From the NCBI RefSeq assembly GCF_017349075.1, contig NZ_JAFMOF010000002.1:558001-622000 (forward strand): 64,000 nucleotides of DNA, in the 5' to 3' direction. Both the position numbers and the translations under genes were made by a program. Positions 20,241 to 29,036 of this stretch are shown here, piece after piece. How positions within the stretch are numbered: position 1 is the first letter of the stretch; every line of letters begins with the position of its first letter. This DNA is from Streptomyces triculaminicus. GTDB lineage: Bacteria > Actinomycetota > Actinomycetes > Streptomycetales > Streptomycetaceae. Below the pieces are notes generated by a model that made no database searches, had not been told where the DNA came from, and was given only the letters and a program-made list of their open reading frames with translations.

Positions 20241-20945
20241 CTAAACCGGGTCCGGAACTCCGCGGGCCGCGCCCTCCTCGGCGGCCGTCGCGGGGGGTGC
20301 CGCCGAGGGCCCCGCCGCGACCACCGGGCTCGGCTCCGGCCCGGCGAACAGGCGCAGGAAGAACTGCGCCAGCGGGCCGATCGTCACCGCGAAGAGCACC
20401 GTGCCCACGCCCACCGAGCCGCCCAGCGCGAAGCCGGTCGCCAGCACGGTGACCTCGATGCAGGTCCGCACCAGCCGCACCGAGCGCCCCGTCCTGCGGT
20501 GCAGCCCCGTCATCAGCCCGTCGCGCGGGCCCGGGCCGAAGCGCGGGGTGATGTAGAGCCCCGTCGCGACCCCGCACAGCACCACCGCGAACAGCAGCAG
20601 CGGAATCCGCACCCACAGCGTGCCGGGCGGCGCCGGCACCACGCTCAGCGTCGCGTCCACCGCCAGGCCGATCACCAGGACGTTGGAGACCGTGCCGAGC
20701 CCGGGCCGCTGCCGCAGCGGGATCCACAGCAGCAGCACCAGCGCGCCGATGGCGATCGTGACCGTACCGATCGACAGGCCCGTGTGCCGGGAGACTCCCT
20801 GGTTCAGCGCGTCCCACGGCGACAGCCCCAGCCCCGCGCGCAGCTGCAGCGCGATGCTGATCCCGTACAGCATGAGCCCGCCGTACAGCTGGACGAGACG
20901 GCGGGCGAGCGCGGACCGTGGCCCTGATCCCTGTGGCGCGGACAA
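20241..20945 (-). CDS. yczE: YczE/YyaS-family membrane protein
   Basis: The 234-residue protein has about five membrane helices and the family motif LGLSPWDALNQGVSRHTGLSIG early, with FGPGPRDGLMTGLHRRTG mid-protein. YczE proteins are conserved but of unknown transport function. In many bacteria the gene sits next to a MocR-type regulator called YczR, and that is exactly the arrangement here, divergent with 101 bases between. The last 30 residues are a disordered Ala/Pro tail. Confidence 0.87.
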   Translation of the reverse strand: MSAPQGSGPRSALARRLVQLYGGLMLYGISIALQLRAGLGLSPWDALNQGVSRHTGLSIGTVTIAIGALVLLLWIPLRQRPGLGTVSNVLVIGLAVDATLSVVPAPPGTLWVRIPLLLFAVVLCGVATGLYITPRFGPGPRDGLMTGLHRRTGRSVRLVRTCIEVTVLATGFALGGSVGVGTVLFAVTIGPLAQFFLRLFAGPEPSPVVAAGPSAAPPATAAEEGAARGVPDPV

Positions 20946-20983
20946 AGAATCCCCCTGTGGTGGTGCGAGTGGCTTGAGCCATG

Positions 20984-20999
20984 ACAGTCTGTGGACTGT
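20984..20999. promoter_or_regulatory. Candidate YczR operator between yczE and yczR
   Basis: The dyad ACAGTC-TGTG-GACTGT lies mid-way in the divergent intergenic region. A second, looser TGGA/TCCA pair (20992-21016) overlaps it. Position and symmetry suggest the MocR-type regulator binds here. Not tested. Confidence 0.4.
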
Positions 21000-21046
21000 A
21001 GAGCAGAAAGATCCATGGCCAATCCCGGGAAGGTGGACCGCAAGCC

Positions 21047-22552
21047 ATGACCCAGTGGACCTCTTCGGTCGGAGCGCCTCAGCTGGCGCGCCTCCTCGGC
21101 TCGCAGCACACGCGCGACACCGTCACCCCGCTCGGCGGCAGACGGCTGCCCGCCTACCGCTCGCTGGCCGACGGCATCCGGCTGCTCGTCCTCGAGGGGC
21201 GCGTCCCCGTGGCCGCCCGGCTGCCCGCCGAGCGCGAGCTGGCCGCCGCCCTGTCGGTGAGCCGCACCACCGTCGCCGCCGCCTACGAGGCGCTGCGCGG
21301 CGAGGGCTTCCTGGAGTCCCGCCGCGGCGCGGGCAGCTGGACCGCCGTCCCCGCCGGGAGCCCGCTGCCCACCCGGGCGCTGGACCCGCTGCCGCCGGAG
21401 GCCGCCGCCTCGGTGATCGACCTCGGCTGCGCGACGCTGACCGCCCCCGAGCCCTGGCTCACCCGCGGCCTGCAGGGCGCCCTCGAGGAGCTGCCGCCCT
21501 ACGCCCACACCCACGGCGACTACCCCGCCGGCCTGCCCGCCCTGCGCCAGGCCGTCGCCGACCGCTACACCGCCCGCGGCGTGCCCACCATGCCCGAGCA
21601 GATCATGATCACCACCGGCGCGATGGGCGCCGTCGCCGCCATCTGCCGGCTGATGGCCGGGCGCGGCGAGCGGGTCGCCGTGGAGTCGCCCTCCTACGCC
21701 AACGTCCTGCAGCTCATGCGCGACGCCGGCGCCCGGCTGGTGCCCGTGGCCATGGCCGACCGGCTCGCCGGCTGGGACCTGCCCGCCTGGCGGCAGGTAC
21801 TGCGCGACGCCGCGCCCCGTATGGCCTACGTCATCGCCGACTTCCACAACCCCACCGGCGCCCTGGCGCCCGAGGAACAGCGCCGGGAGCTGGTCGAGGC
21901 GGCCCGGGCCGCCGGCACGCTGCTCGTCGCCGACGAGACCATGTCCGAGCTCGCCCTGGAGGACGGCCTCGAACTTCCCCGGCCCGTCTGCGCCTTCGAC
22001 CCCGCCGGCAACGCCGTCATCACCGTCGGCTCGGCCAGCAAGTCCTTCTGGGCCGGCCTGCGGATCGGCTGGGTGCGCGCCGCCCCGGACGTGATCCGCA
22101 GCCTGATCGCGGCCCGCGCCTACGCCGACCTCGGCACGCCCGTCATCGACCAGCTCGCCGTCACCTGGCTGCTGAACACCGGAGGCTGGGACGCGGCCCT
22201 GCAGATCCGGCGCGAGCAGACGCGCGAGAACAGGGACGCCGTCGTCGCGGCCGTCCGCCGGCACCTGCCCGAGTGGGAGTTCACCGTCCCGCGCGGCGGC
22301 CTCACGCTGTGGGCGCGCACCGGGGGGCTGTCCGGTTCCCGGATCGCCGAGGCGGCGGAGCGGCTGGGGGTGCGGGTGCCGTCGGGTCCGCGCTTCGGCG
22401 TCGACGGCGCCTTCGAGGGGTACGTGCGGCTGCCGTTCACCGTGGGCGCCCCGGTCGCCGAGCAGGCCGCGACGCGGCTGGCCGAGGCCACCCGCCTGGT
22501 GGCCAGCGGGGCCACCGCCGCCGTCGAGGTGCCCCGCACGTACGTGGCCTGA
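21047..22552 (+). CDS. yczR: MocR/YczR-type regulator (GntR-HTH fused to aminotransferase domain)
   Basis: The 501-residue protein has a GntR-type winged helix at about residues 25-90 (LPAERELAAALSVSRTTVAAAY) and a fold-type I aminotransferase-like domain. The PLP Lys is in VGSASKSFWAGLRIGW, and the PLP-phosphate and ring contacts include DFHNPTGAL. MocR proteins sense PLP or PLP adducts. It is divergent from yczE, matching the YczR subgroup, which is thought to control YczE. The N-terminal extension of about 20 residues is normal for the family. Confidence 0.92.
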   Translation: MTQWTSSVGAPQLARLLGSQHTRDTVTPLGGRRLPAYRSLADGIRLLVLEGRVPVAARLPAERELAAALSVSRTTVAAAYEALRGEGFLESRRGAGSWTAVPAGSPLPTRALDPLPPEAAASVIDLGCATLTAPEPWLTRGLQGALEELPPYAHTHGDYPAGLPALRQAVADRYTARGVPTMPEQIMITTGAMGAVAAICRLMAGRGERVAVESPSYANVLQLMRDAGARLVPVAMADRLAGWDLPAWRQVLRDAAPRMAYVIADFHNPTGALAPEEQRRELVEAARAAGTLLVADETMSELALEDGLELPRPVCAFDPAGNAVITVGSASKSFWAGLRIGWVRAAPDVIRSLIAARAYADLGTPVIDQLAVTWLLNTGGWDAALQIRREQTRENRDAVVAAVRRHLPEWEFTVPRGGLTLWARTGGLSGSRIAEAAERLGVRVPSGPRFGVDGAFEGYVRLPFTVGAPVAEQAATRLAEATRLVASGATAAVEVPRTYVA

Positions 22553-22590
22553 ACCGGCAGCTACGTAGCCTGAAGCCGGGGGCCCGGCGG

Positions 22591-24159
22591 CTACACGCCC
22601 TGGACCGGCAGCATCCCGTCGCCCTCCGCCGCGCACCGGGAGGCCGCGGCGCCGGGCCACTCCGGCAGCAGTCGCAGCACCGCCTCCCGCTGGGCGTCGG
22701 CCGTCTCCTCGTCGTACGGGTCCGGGGTCGCCGGCACCTGCAGCCGGTGCACGGGCCCCGGGCCGAGCCGTGCGTAGCCGCGCCCGGGCGGCGTGTCCTC
22801 GGCGGGAGTGGTGTGCGGGGCCGTGCCCAGGGCCGCCGCCGCCTCCTGGGCGGTGGCCGGGCCCAGCGCCACCCGGGCCCCGGTGTGGGCGAACAGCGTC
22901 TCGCCGAGCAGCCCGGCCGCGTCCAGCCGCTCGCCGACGACGACGGTGACGCCCGCGGTCCGGCCGTGCTGCAGCGGCACCTCGAGCAGCTCCTGCGGAT
23001 CCCGGCGCCCCTCGGCGGCGGCGAGCCGGCTGAGCGCGGCGGGCCGGTCGACGACGATCCACAGGGGGCGCCGGATGTCGTCGGGCGCCGGACGGCCGTT
23101 GCGGCGGGCGTAGGTGGCGGCCTTCAGCCGCCGTTCCGTCTCGTGGCAGGCCCACTCCAGGACGGCGAGCGCGTCCGGGGCCGTGCACTCCACGGCCAGC
23201 ACGCCCTCGCGGCCGGCCAGGCAGGCGTAGCCGCCCGTGCCGCCGCCGTCGAGGATCACCGCGTCGCCGTGGTGCAGGGCCTGCAGGGCGACCGAGCGCA
23301 GCAGGGTGGTGACGCCGCTCCCGGGCCGGCCCAGGGCCAGCAGGTGGGGTTCGGTGGAGCGCGGTCCCGTGCGCCAGACGACCGGCGGCGCGTCGCGGGT
23401 GCTCTCGCCGACGGTCACCGGCAGCGTCCGCTGGACGGAGGCGGGGTCGGTGAAGCCCAGGACGGTCTCGCCGGGGGCGGTCACGAAGTACTGGGCCCCG
23501 ATGCCGGTGGGCAGCGGGGAGAGCGCGCTCAGCTCGAGGTGGTTGGCGGCCTCGTCCCAGTCGAAGCGGTACTCCCGGCCCCGGCCGGCCTTGAGCTGCA
23601 GCAACTGCTCGATCCGGGTACGGGCCGGGCCCTCGCTGTCGGTGAAGTAGCCGGGGTAGCGCAGCCGCAGGGAGGTCAGCCGCCCCTGGTCGTCGAAGGC
23701 GTGCCCGTCGAAGACGGCGCCCCAGTCGCCGCCGTGCTCGTACAGCGGACTGGGGTCCTCCGGGGCGGTCAGGTAGGGCACCAGCGCCTCGTACAGCGCC
23801 TGCAACCGGGCGCTCTCCGCCTCGTCCGGCTCCTCCTGCTCCGGCGCCCGCTCACGGCCGGCCCAGGCGCCCGCGGCGACCATGACCGCCGCGGCCAGTG
23901 GCGGTCCGTAGGGCACGAGTGCCACGATGACCAGGGAGGACCCCAGCAGGAGCAGCGAGGGCCCGCGCCGGTCGGCGGGCATCCGCAGCCAGCCGCGTAC
24001 GCCCGCAGCGGCCAGCCGGCGCAGCCCCCGCGCGACCACGAACAGCGGATGGAGGGTGTCCCGGGTGCTCTCGGCGGCTCCGCGCGCGAGCTCCCTGCCC
24101 CGGACGAGCGAGGTGCCGCCGCCGGTCGTCGGGATGCGGGGGAGCGAGCGCCGGCCCAC
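22591..24159 (-). CDS. Membrane-associated ATPase resembling FtsK/plasmid-transfer translocases
   Basis: The 522-residue protein starts at GTG with AGGAGG 6 bases upstream. Two adjacent membrane helices lie at about residues 68-95 (SLLLLGSSLVIVALVPYGPPLAAAVMV). An ATPase domain follows, with a Walker A-like GRPGSGVTTLLRS in which the usual GK[S/T] Lys is replaced by Val, and a Walker B-like RPLWIVVDRPAAL. The layout (helices, then P-loop DNA-pump-like domain) resembles FtsK/TraB proteins, but the missing Lys suggests weak or no ATP hydrolysis. It is 33 bases after a small membrane-protein gene and probably in operon with it. Function unknown. Confidence 0.7.
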   Translation of the reverse strand: MGRRSLPRIPTTGGGTSLVRGRELARGAAESTRDTLHPLFVVARGLRRLAAAGVRGWLRMPADRRGPSLLLLGSSLVIVALVPYGPPLAAAVMVAAGAWAGRERAPEQEEPDEAESARLQALYEALVPYLTAPEDPSPLYEHGGDWGAVFDGHAFDDQGRLTSLRLRYPGYFTDSEGPARTRIEQLLQLKAGRGREYRFDWDEAANHLELSALSPLPTGIGAQYFVTAPGETVLGFTDPASVQRTLPVTVGESTRDAPPVVWRTGPRSTEPHLLALGRPGSGVTTLLRSVALQALHHGDAVILDGGGTGGYACLAGREGVLAVECTAPDALAVLEWACHETERRLKAATYARRNGRPAPDDIRRPLWIVVDRPAALSRLAAAEGRRDPQELLEVPLQHGRTAGVTVVVGERLDAAGLLGETLFAHTGARVALGPATAQEAAAALGTAPHTTPAEDTPPGRGYARLGPGPVHRLQVPATPDPYDEETADAQREAVLRLLPEWPGAAASRCAAEGDGMLPVQGV

Positions 24160-24192
24160 GTCGGCCTCCTGGGTCGCTGCGGCGGGGTCGGA

Positions 24193-24423
24193 CTAGAACT
24201 TGATGCCGCCCAGCAGGCTGGCGAGGCTCGCGCCGCCCGCGCGGATGCTCGGAGCGATGCCGGTGCTCGCGAGATAGAAGCCGAACAGGGCGCAGACCAG
24301 CCCGTGCGAGGCCTTGAGGTTGTCCTTGCGGAAGAAGAGGAAGACGACGACACCGAGGAGCACGACGCCCGAGATGGAGAGGATCATTGGGTATCTCCTG
24401 CGGAACTGGGGGGCGGTCACCAT
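24193..24423 (-). CDS. Small two-helix membrane protein
   Basis: The 76-residue product (ATG chosen with GGAGGG just upstream; a GTG six codons earlier is possible) has two hydrophobic segments (ILSISGVVLLGVVVFLFF and GLVCALFGFYLASTGIA) joined by a charged RKDNLKASH loop. This resembles the small spread-type proteins that accompany Streptomyces plasmid-transfer translocases. It directly precedes the FtsK-like gene. Function unknown. Confidence 0.7.
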   Translation of the reverse strand: MVTAPQFRRRYPMILSISGVVLLGVVVFLFFRKDNLKASHGLVCALFGFYLASTGIAPSIRAGGASLASLLGGIKF

Positions 24424-24494
24424 GAGTCCCTCCAGCTTCACAGAAAGTATTATTCCGGCAACTGGGGATACCCCCGTACGGAGGATGGCAGACC

Positions 24495-24911
24495 ATGACC
24501 GGACCGAGGCCCGAGACCGAAGAGCCCGCCCACGACCCCGAGGTGCTGCAGCTCGCCGCCAAGGTCTTCGACCTGGCGCGGCACGGTGACACCGCCACCC
24601 TCGCGGCCTATGTGGACGCAGGCGTTCCTGCGAATTTGACCAACGACAGGGGCGACTCCCTCGTCATGCTCGCCGCCTACCACGGTCACATCGACGCCGT
24701 CATCGCACTGCTCGAGCGCGGCGCCGACCCCGACCGGCCCAACGACCGGGGCCAGACGCCGCTGGCGGGCGCCGTCTTCAAGGGCGAGACCGAGGTCGTC
24801 CGCGTGCTGGTGGCCCATGGCGCGGACCCCGCCGCCGGCATGCCGTCCGCGCTCGACACCGCCGCCATGTTCGCCCGCCAGGACCTGCTGGAGCTGCTCC
24901 AGGGCGAATGA
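24495..24911 (+). CDS. Ankyrin-repeat protein
   Basis: The 138-residue cytoplasmic protein has about three ankyrin repeats: GDTATLAAYVDAGVPANLTN, GDSLVMLAAYHGHIDAVIAL with LLERGADPDRPN, and GQTPLAGAVFKGETEVVRVL with LVAHGADPAAG. Ankyrin repeats mediate protein-protein contacts, and the partner is unknown. It diverges from the small membrane gene with 71 bases between and ends just before a strong terminator. Confidence 0.88.
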   Translation: MTGPRPETEEPAHDPEVLQLAAKVFDLARHGDTATLAAYVDAGVPANLTNDRGDSLVMLAAYHGHIDAVIALLERGADPDRPNDRGQTPLAGAVFKGETEVVRVLVAHGADPAAGMPSALDTAAMFARQDLLELLQGE

Positions 24912-24916
24912 CCGCC

Positions 24917-24956
24917 GGGGCGCTGAGCGGCGCGACGGCGCGCCGCTCAGCGCCCC
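24917..24956 (+). terminator. Strong terminator after the ankyrin gene
   Basis: An 18-bp perfect stem (GGGGCGCTGAGCGGCGCG with its complement) and a 4-base loop lie 6 bases after the ankyrin stop. Confidence 0.88.
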
Positions 24957-24983
24957 CGCCCGGCCGGCAGGGGCCGGGGCGGC

Positions 24984-25088
24984 ACGAAGGCCTACGAGGG
25001 CCTGCCCGGCGGCTGCGTCGACGCGAAGCTCAAGGGGGACGAGAAGTCGCGGCGCCTGTGCCCCGCCACGGTGAACGTCAACCCGTAG
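24984..25088 (+). pseudogene. Remnant 3' end of a small secreted-protein gene
   Basis: The plus-strand frame reads TKAYEGLPGGCVDAKLKGD then [15 protein letters not shown] and a stop. Its balanced amino-acid composition with two Cys is unlike the Arg/Pro-rich chance frames around it. No start or ribosome site is present. Upstream there is only the ankyrin terminator, so it looks like a truncated relic. The last 11 bases overlap the DNA ligase gene on the other strand. It may also be chance. Confidence 0.35.
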
Positions 25089-26619
25089 CGCCCAGCGCCA
25101 GCACGGCCTCCACCGTGTCGGCCTCCGCCGCCGTCTTGTCCTCCCGGTACCGCACGACCCGCGCGAAGCGCAGGGTCACCCCCGCCGGATACCGGGAGGA
25201 CCGCTGCAGACCGTCGAAGGCGATCTCCACCACCAGCTCCGGCCGCACCGTCACCACATGGCCGTCGTCGCCCACCGCCAGCTCCCGCAGCCGCTCGGTC
25301 TGCCAGGCCAGCACCGCGTCCGTCAGCCCCTTGAACGTCTTGCCGAGCATCGCGAACGAGCCGTCCGGCCGGCGCGCCCCCAGATGCAGGTTCGACAGCT
25401 TCCCCCGGCGCCGGCCGTGCCCCCACTCGGCGGCCAGCACCACCAGGTCCAGGGTGTGGACCGGCTTCACCTTCAGCCACGCCGCCCCGCGCCTGCCCGC
25501 GCTGTACGCCGCGTCCAGCGCCTTGACCATCACCCCCTCGTGCCCGCGCCGCAGCACCTCCTCGGAGAAGTCCTGCGCCGCCGCCCTCGCCCCCTCGGCC
25601 GACGGATCCGCCACCACCAGGCGCCGCACCCGCATCGGCTCCGGCACCACCCGGGCCAGCACCGCGTGCCGCTCGGCCGTCGGCATCGCCAGCAGCTCCC
25701 GGCCGTCGACCGCCAGCACGTCGAAGAACACCGGCGACAGCGGGAAGGCCGCCCCCGCCCCCGCCACGTCCAGCCGCGAACCCACCCGGCCGGCGATGTC
25801 CTGGAAGGCGTGCGGGCGCCCCGCCGCGTCCAGCGCGATCACCTCCCCGTCGAGCACCGCCGAGTCCACCGGCAGCGCCAGCGCCGCCACGGCCACCTCC
25901 GGCAGCCGCTCGGTGATCTCGTCCAGCGTCCGCGTGTAGACGCGTACGTCCCCGCCGTCCCGGTGCACCTGCACCCGGATCCCGTCCAGCTTCTCCTCCA
26001 CCGCGCACGGCCCCAGCCGGTCCAGCGCCTCGTCGACGTCACCGGCGCTCTGCGCCAGCATCGGCAGCACCGGCCGTCCCACCCGCAGCCGGAACTCCGT
26101 CAGCGCCGCAGGGCCCCGCTCCAGCAGCACGCGGGCCACCGCGCCCAGCGAGCCGCCCAGCATCACCGCCCGCCGTACGTCCTCGGGCGCCGCGCCGGCC
26201 GCGGCCGCCAGGCCCTCGACCGCGAGCGCGTCCAGCGCGCCCTGGCGCAGCTCGCCGCCGATCAGACGGAAGAGGAAGTCCTGCTCCTCGGCGGTGGCCG
26301 CGCCCAGCAGCTCGCCGACCAGGCGCCGGCGCTCGGCCTGCGCGCCCGGGCCCGCCACGGCCGCGATCGCCGTGAACGCCCGGTCGACGTCGCCCACGGT
26401 CAGCGTGGGCGCGGCGGCCGGGGCGGGCGCGTGGCGCAGGGTGCTCCAGCCGACGCCGATCCTGCGCTGCGGCAGCCGGCCGGCGAGGTAGGGGATGACG
26501 AGGGGGGCCTCGTCGGGCTCGGCGTCGCGGAAGAGGCCGGCCAGCAGGGCGGTCTTCCGCGTACGGGCGCTCGTCGCCGCGACCTCCCCGGACACCCGTG
26601 CGACCTCGGCGAGCAGCAT
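25078..26619 (-). CDS. ATP-dependent DNA ligase (LigB-like)
   Basis: The 513-residue protein has a DNA-binding N-terminal half (ligase_N), then the adenylation domain. The nucleophile Lys210 is in [12 protein letters not shown] (motif I, KxDG). Further motifs are motif IV (GVMVKAL), motif V ([20 protein letters not shown]) and an OB-fold C-terminus ending in [15 protein letters not shown]. The length and layout match actinobacterial LigB and archaeal replicative-type ligases, not the short LigD type. No Ku gene is near. The role is accessory to NAD-dependent LigA. Confidence 0.93.
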   Translation of the reverse strand: MLLAEVARVSGEVAATSARTRKTALLAGLFRDAEPDEAPLVIPYLAGRLPQRRIGVGWSTLRHAPAPAAAPTLTVGDVDRAFTAIAAVAGPGAQAERRRLVGELLGAATAEEQDFLFRLIGGELRQGALDALAVEGLAAAAGAAPEDVRRAVMLGGSLGAVARVLLERGPAALTEFRLRVGRPVLPMLAQSAGDVDEALDRLGPCAVEEKLDGIRVQVHRDGGDVRVYTRTLDEITERLPEVAVAALALPVDSAVLDGEVIALDAAGRPHAFQDIAGRVGSRLDVAGAGAAFPLSPVFFDVLAVDGRELLAMPTAERHAVLARVVPEPMRVRRLVVADPSAEGARAAAQDFSEEVLRRGHEGVMVKALDAAYSAGRRGAAWLKVKPVHTLDLVVLAAEWGHGRRRGKLSNLHLGARRPDGSFAMLGKTFKGLTDAVLAWQTERLRELAVGDDGHVVTVRPELVVEIAFDGLQRSSRYPAGVTLRFARVVRYREDKTAAEADTVEAVLALGATG

Positions 26620-26682
26620 GACTCCATCGTGCGGCGGCCGCGAGCGGGCCGCAGGCCGGGGTGCTCGCGAGCGGGGCTCTGC

Positions 26683-28089
26683 TCAGCCACCGGCCCGCGC
26701 GGCCTCGTCCTCCGCCCGCCCCGCGCTGTCGCTGATCCTGATCAGCAGCGCCACCATCAGCCAGTTGGCCACCAGCGACGAGCCGCCCTTGGCCAGGAAC
26801 GGCAGGGTCTTGCCGGTCAGCGGGATCAGGGCCAGCACACCGCCCGCCACCACGAACACCTGCAGCGCCAGCGCCGCCGCCAGGCCCACCGCCAACAGCT
26901 TGCCGAACGGGTCGGGCGTACGCAGGGCCACGCTGAGGCCGCGCTGGACCAGCAGCGCGTACAGCACCAGGACGGCCATCGTGCCGGCGAGCCCGAGTTC
27001 CTCGCCGACGGTGGTCAGGATGAAGTCGCTGCGGCCGGCGAAGCGGACGAGCTCGGGGTGGCCGCGGCCCAGGCCGCTGCCCGTGACGCCGCCGCTGCCG
27101 AAGCTGAAGAGGGCCTGCGCGGCCTGGTCGGAGACGCCGCTGCCCTCCTTGAAGGCGTCGAAGGGGTGCAGCCAGGCGTCGATGCGGCCCTTGACGTGCG
27201 GCTCCAGCGAACCCACCACCCCCGCCCCCACCACGGCCATCAGCAGGCCGCACACCACCCAGCCGGTGCGCTCGGTGGCCGCGTAGAGCATCACCACGAA
27301 CAGCCCGAAGAAGATCAGCGAGGTGCCCAGGTCCCGCTCGAGGGCCAGCACCAGCAGGCTCAGCACCCACACCGTCACGATCGGTCCGAGCTGGCGCCCC
27401 GGGGGCAGCCGCATGCCGAGCGCCTTGCGGCCCGTCAGCGCCAGGGCGTCGCGATGGGTGACGAGATGGCCGGCGAAGAACACCGCGATCATGATCTTGA
27501 CGAACTCGCCCGGCTGGAAGGACAGCGGGCCGATGAGGATCCACCGTTTGGCGCCGTAGAGGTCCCCGGGGAAGAACGCGGGCGCCATCAGCAGCACCAG
27601 CGCCACGGCCATCGTCAGATGGATGTACCGCCGCAGTCGGCGGTGGTCCGGCAGCAGCGCCACCACCACGACGCACAGCACCACCCCCAGGACCGTCCAC
27701 ACCAACTGCCCGTCGGCCGTCGGACCGGCGTCGTACCGCCTGGCATAGGCCGGGTCCAGGCGGTACAGCAGCACCAGCCCCAGCGCCGAGAGCAGCACGG
27801 CCAGCGGCAGGATCAGCGGGTCCGCGTGCGGCGCCCACTGACGCACCGCCAGATGCGGGAAGAGGGCCAGGCACGCCATGACCCCCGCGAAGGCGGGCAG
27901 CCCCGCGGGGACCTCGCCGGCGGTCGCCAGCCCGGTGTACGCGTACCCGGAGCAGCCGGTCAGGACCGCGAGGACCAGCAGCACCGCCTCGCCGAGGCGC
28001 CTGCCGGACCCCGGGGGGAAGGCCGCCGCGGGCACACCGCTGTCGCCGCCTCCCTCGACTCGTACGGTTTCCACGGTCACACCCGTCAT
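26683..28089 (-). CDS. FtsW/RodA/SpoVE-type SEDS protein
   Basis: The 468-residue protein has about twelve membrane segments and SEDS hallmarks: GAKRWILIGPLSFQPGEFVK, LERDLGTSLIFF, GSGLGRGHPELV, SDFILTTVGEELGL and the C-terminal LPFLAKGGSSLVANW. SEDS proteins are peptidoglycan glycosyltransferases acting with a class b PBP. No PBP gene is adjacent, so this is likely an extra copy working in growth or sporulation, not the dcw-cluster FtsW. The ATG has a weak ribosome site. A GTG four codons later is possible. Confidence 0.9.
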   Translation of the reverse strand: MTGVTVETVRVEGGGDSGVPAAAFPPGSGRRLGEAVLLVLAVLTGCSGYAYTGLATAGEVPAGLPAFAGVMACLALFPHLAVRQWAPHADPLILPLAVLLSALGLVLLYRLDPAYARRYDAGPTADGQLVWTVLGVVLCVVVVALLPDHRRLRRYIHLTMAVALVLLMAPAFFPGDLYGAKRWILIGPLSFQPGEFVKIMIAVFFAGHLVTHRDALALTGRKALGMRLPPGRQLGPIVTVWVLSLLVLALERDLGTSLIFFGLFVVMLYAATERTGWVVCGLLMAVVGAGVVGSLEPHVKGRIDAWLHPFDAFKEGSGVSDQAAQALFSFGSGGVTGSGLGRGHPELVRFAGRSDFILTTVGEELGLAGTMAVLVLYALLVQRGLSVALRTPDPFGKLLAVGLAAALALQVFVVAGGVLALIPLTGKTLPFLAKGGSSLVANWLMVALLIRISDSAGRAEDEAARAGG

Positions 28090-28335
28090 GATGAGCGGCC
28101 GGACCGGAAGAAGCCCGCACGACCCGAAGAAGTCGCCGGAAACGCTCCACACGCGGACCACCCGTCAGAAGACCGCCAGGACACGTCGCACTGCGCGGCT
28201 CGTATGAACATGGGCGGGTGACGGTGCGTGATGTCGCGCACACTTAGTGGAATTGTCGTAACCGGCCGGAGCCGCGCCGAGTTGTGGCACCGGCACCGCA
28301 GGACCGACGACGCAGGACGGAGCAGTGGTTCAGCC

Positions 28336-28686
28336 ATGAGCAAGCGCCAGAAGGGCCGCCGACACCGCAGGATCAACCGCACCCCACGCCCGGTGGGTGC
28401 CTCCCGACCGGCCACCGCGCGGCCGGAGCCGAAGCGCGACGCGCGCCACGAGCGGCCCGAGGCCGCCCCCACACCCGCCGCCCTCGGCCGCCACGAGGCC
28501 CGCACCTGGGACGGGCTGCGCGCCTTCGGCGACGACGGGGCCTCCCTGGACGAGCTGTGCGCCTCGGTCGGCTACCAGCCGCGCACGATCGCCAAGCACG
28601 TCAACGGGCTCGCCGGCCACGGCCTGGCGGTGCTGCGCGGCGACCGCTGGTACGCGAGGGCGGAAGAGCCCCTCGTGAGCCGGTGA
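28336..28686 (+). CDS. Small basic winged-helix DNA-binding protein
   Basis: The 116-residue protein has a very basic N-terminus (MSKRQKGRRHRRINRTPR). From about residue 50 a winged helix-turn-helix follows: LRAFGDDGASLDELCASVG, then QPRTIAKHVNGLAGHGLAV and the wing LRGDRWYARAEE. It resembles MarR or ArsR-type readers without a sensing domain. Targets unknown. A bidirectional terminator follows. Confidence 0.7.
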   Translation: MSKRQKGRRHRRINRTPRPVGASRPATARPEPKRDARHERPEAAPTPAALGRHEARTWDGLRAFGDDGASLDELCASVGYQPRTIAKHVNGLAGHGLAVLRGDRWYARAEEPLVSR

Positions 28687-28691
28687 CGGCC

Positions 28692-28736
28692 GGCCCCGGG
28701 CCGCACGGGACGCGCCCGCGCCCCCGGCCCGGGGCC
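28692..28736. terminator. Bidirectional terminator
   Basis: A 12-bp perfect inverted repeat (GGCCCCGGGCCG with its complement, 21-base loop) lies between the convergent HTH gene and the alpha-oxidation operon, and would end both transcripts. Confidence 0.65.
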
Positions 28737-28745
28737 CCGCGCGGC

Positions 28746-29036
28746 TCAGCCGATCCTCGGCGCGCCCCCGCTCTCGCGGCGCTTGCGCGCCAGCGCGGCG
28801 AGCACGGCCTCGTGGCCCAGCAGCGATTCGGCCGCGCGCTCCAGCGACCGGGCGGCCGTCTCGGCCCGGTCCGCGTGGGTGAGGATCCGCTGCCGCAACA
28901 CCGTGCCCTCCTCGCCCAGGAGCGTCACGGCGTCGGCGCTCGCGCGCAACCGCCCCGCCTGCTCGCGCAGGTTGTCGGCCTGCGCCCGCACCGACCTGGA
29001 CCAGGGCACCCCGCCGGCCCCGTCGGGGGCCGTCAC
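28746..29036 (-). CDS. Small helical protein at the end of the alpha-dioxygenase operon
   Basis: The 96-residue product starts at a GTG that overlaps the dioxygenase stop (GTGA). It is predicted all-alpha with coiled-coil character (QADNLREQAGRLRASADAV, ILTHADRAETAARSLERAAE). No Cys and no membrane segment. I do not recognise a family. Translational coupling to the dioxygenase suggests a stoichiometric partner or scaffold. Confidence 0.7.
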   Translation of the reverse strand: MTAPDGAGGVPWSRSVRAQADNLREQAGRLRASADAVTLLGEEGTVLRQRILTHADRAETAARSLERAAESLLGHEAVLAALARKRRESGGAPRIG

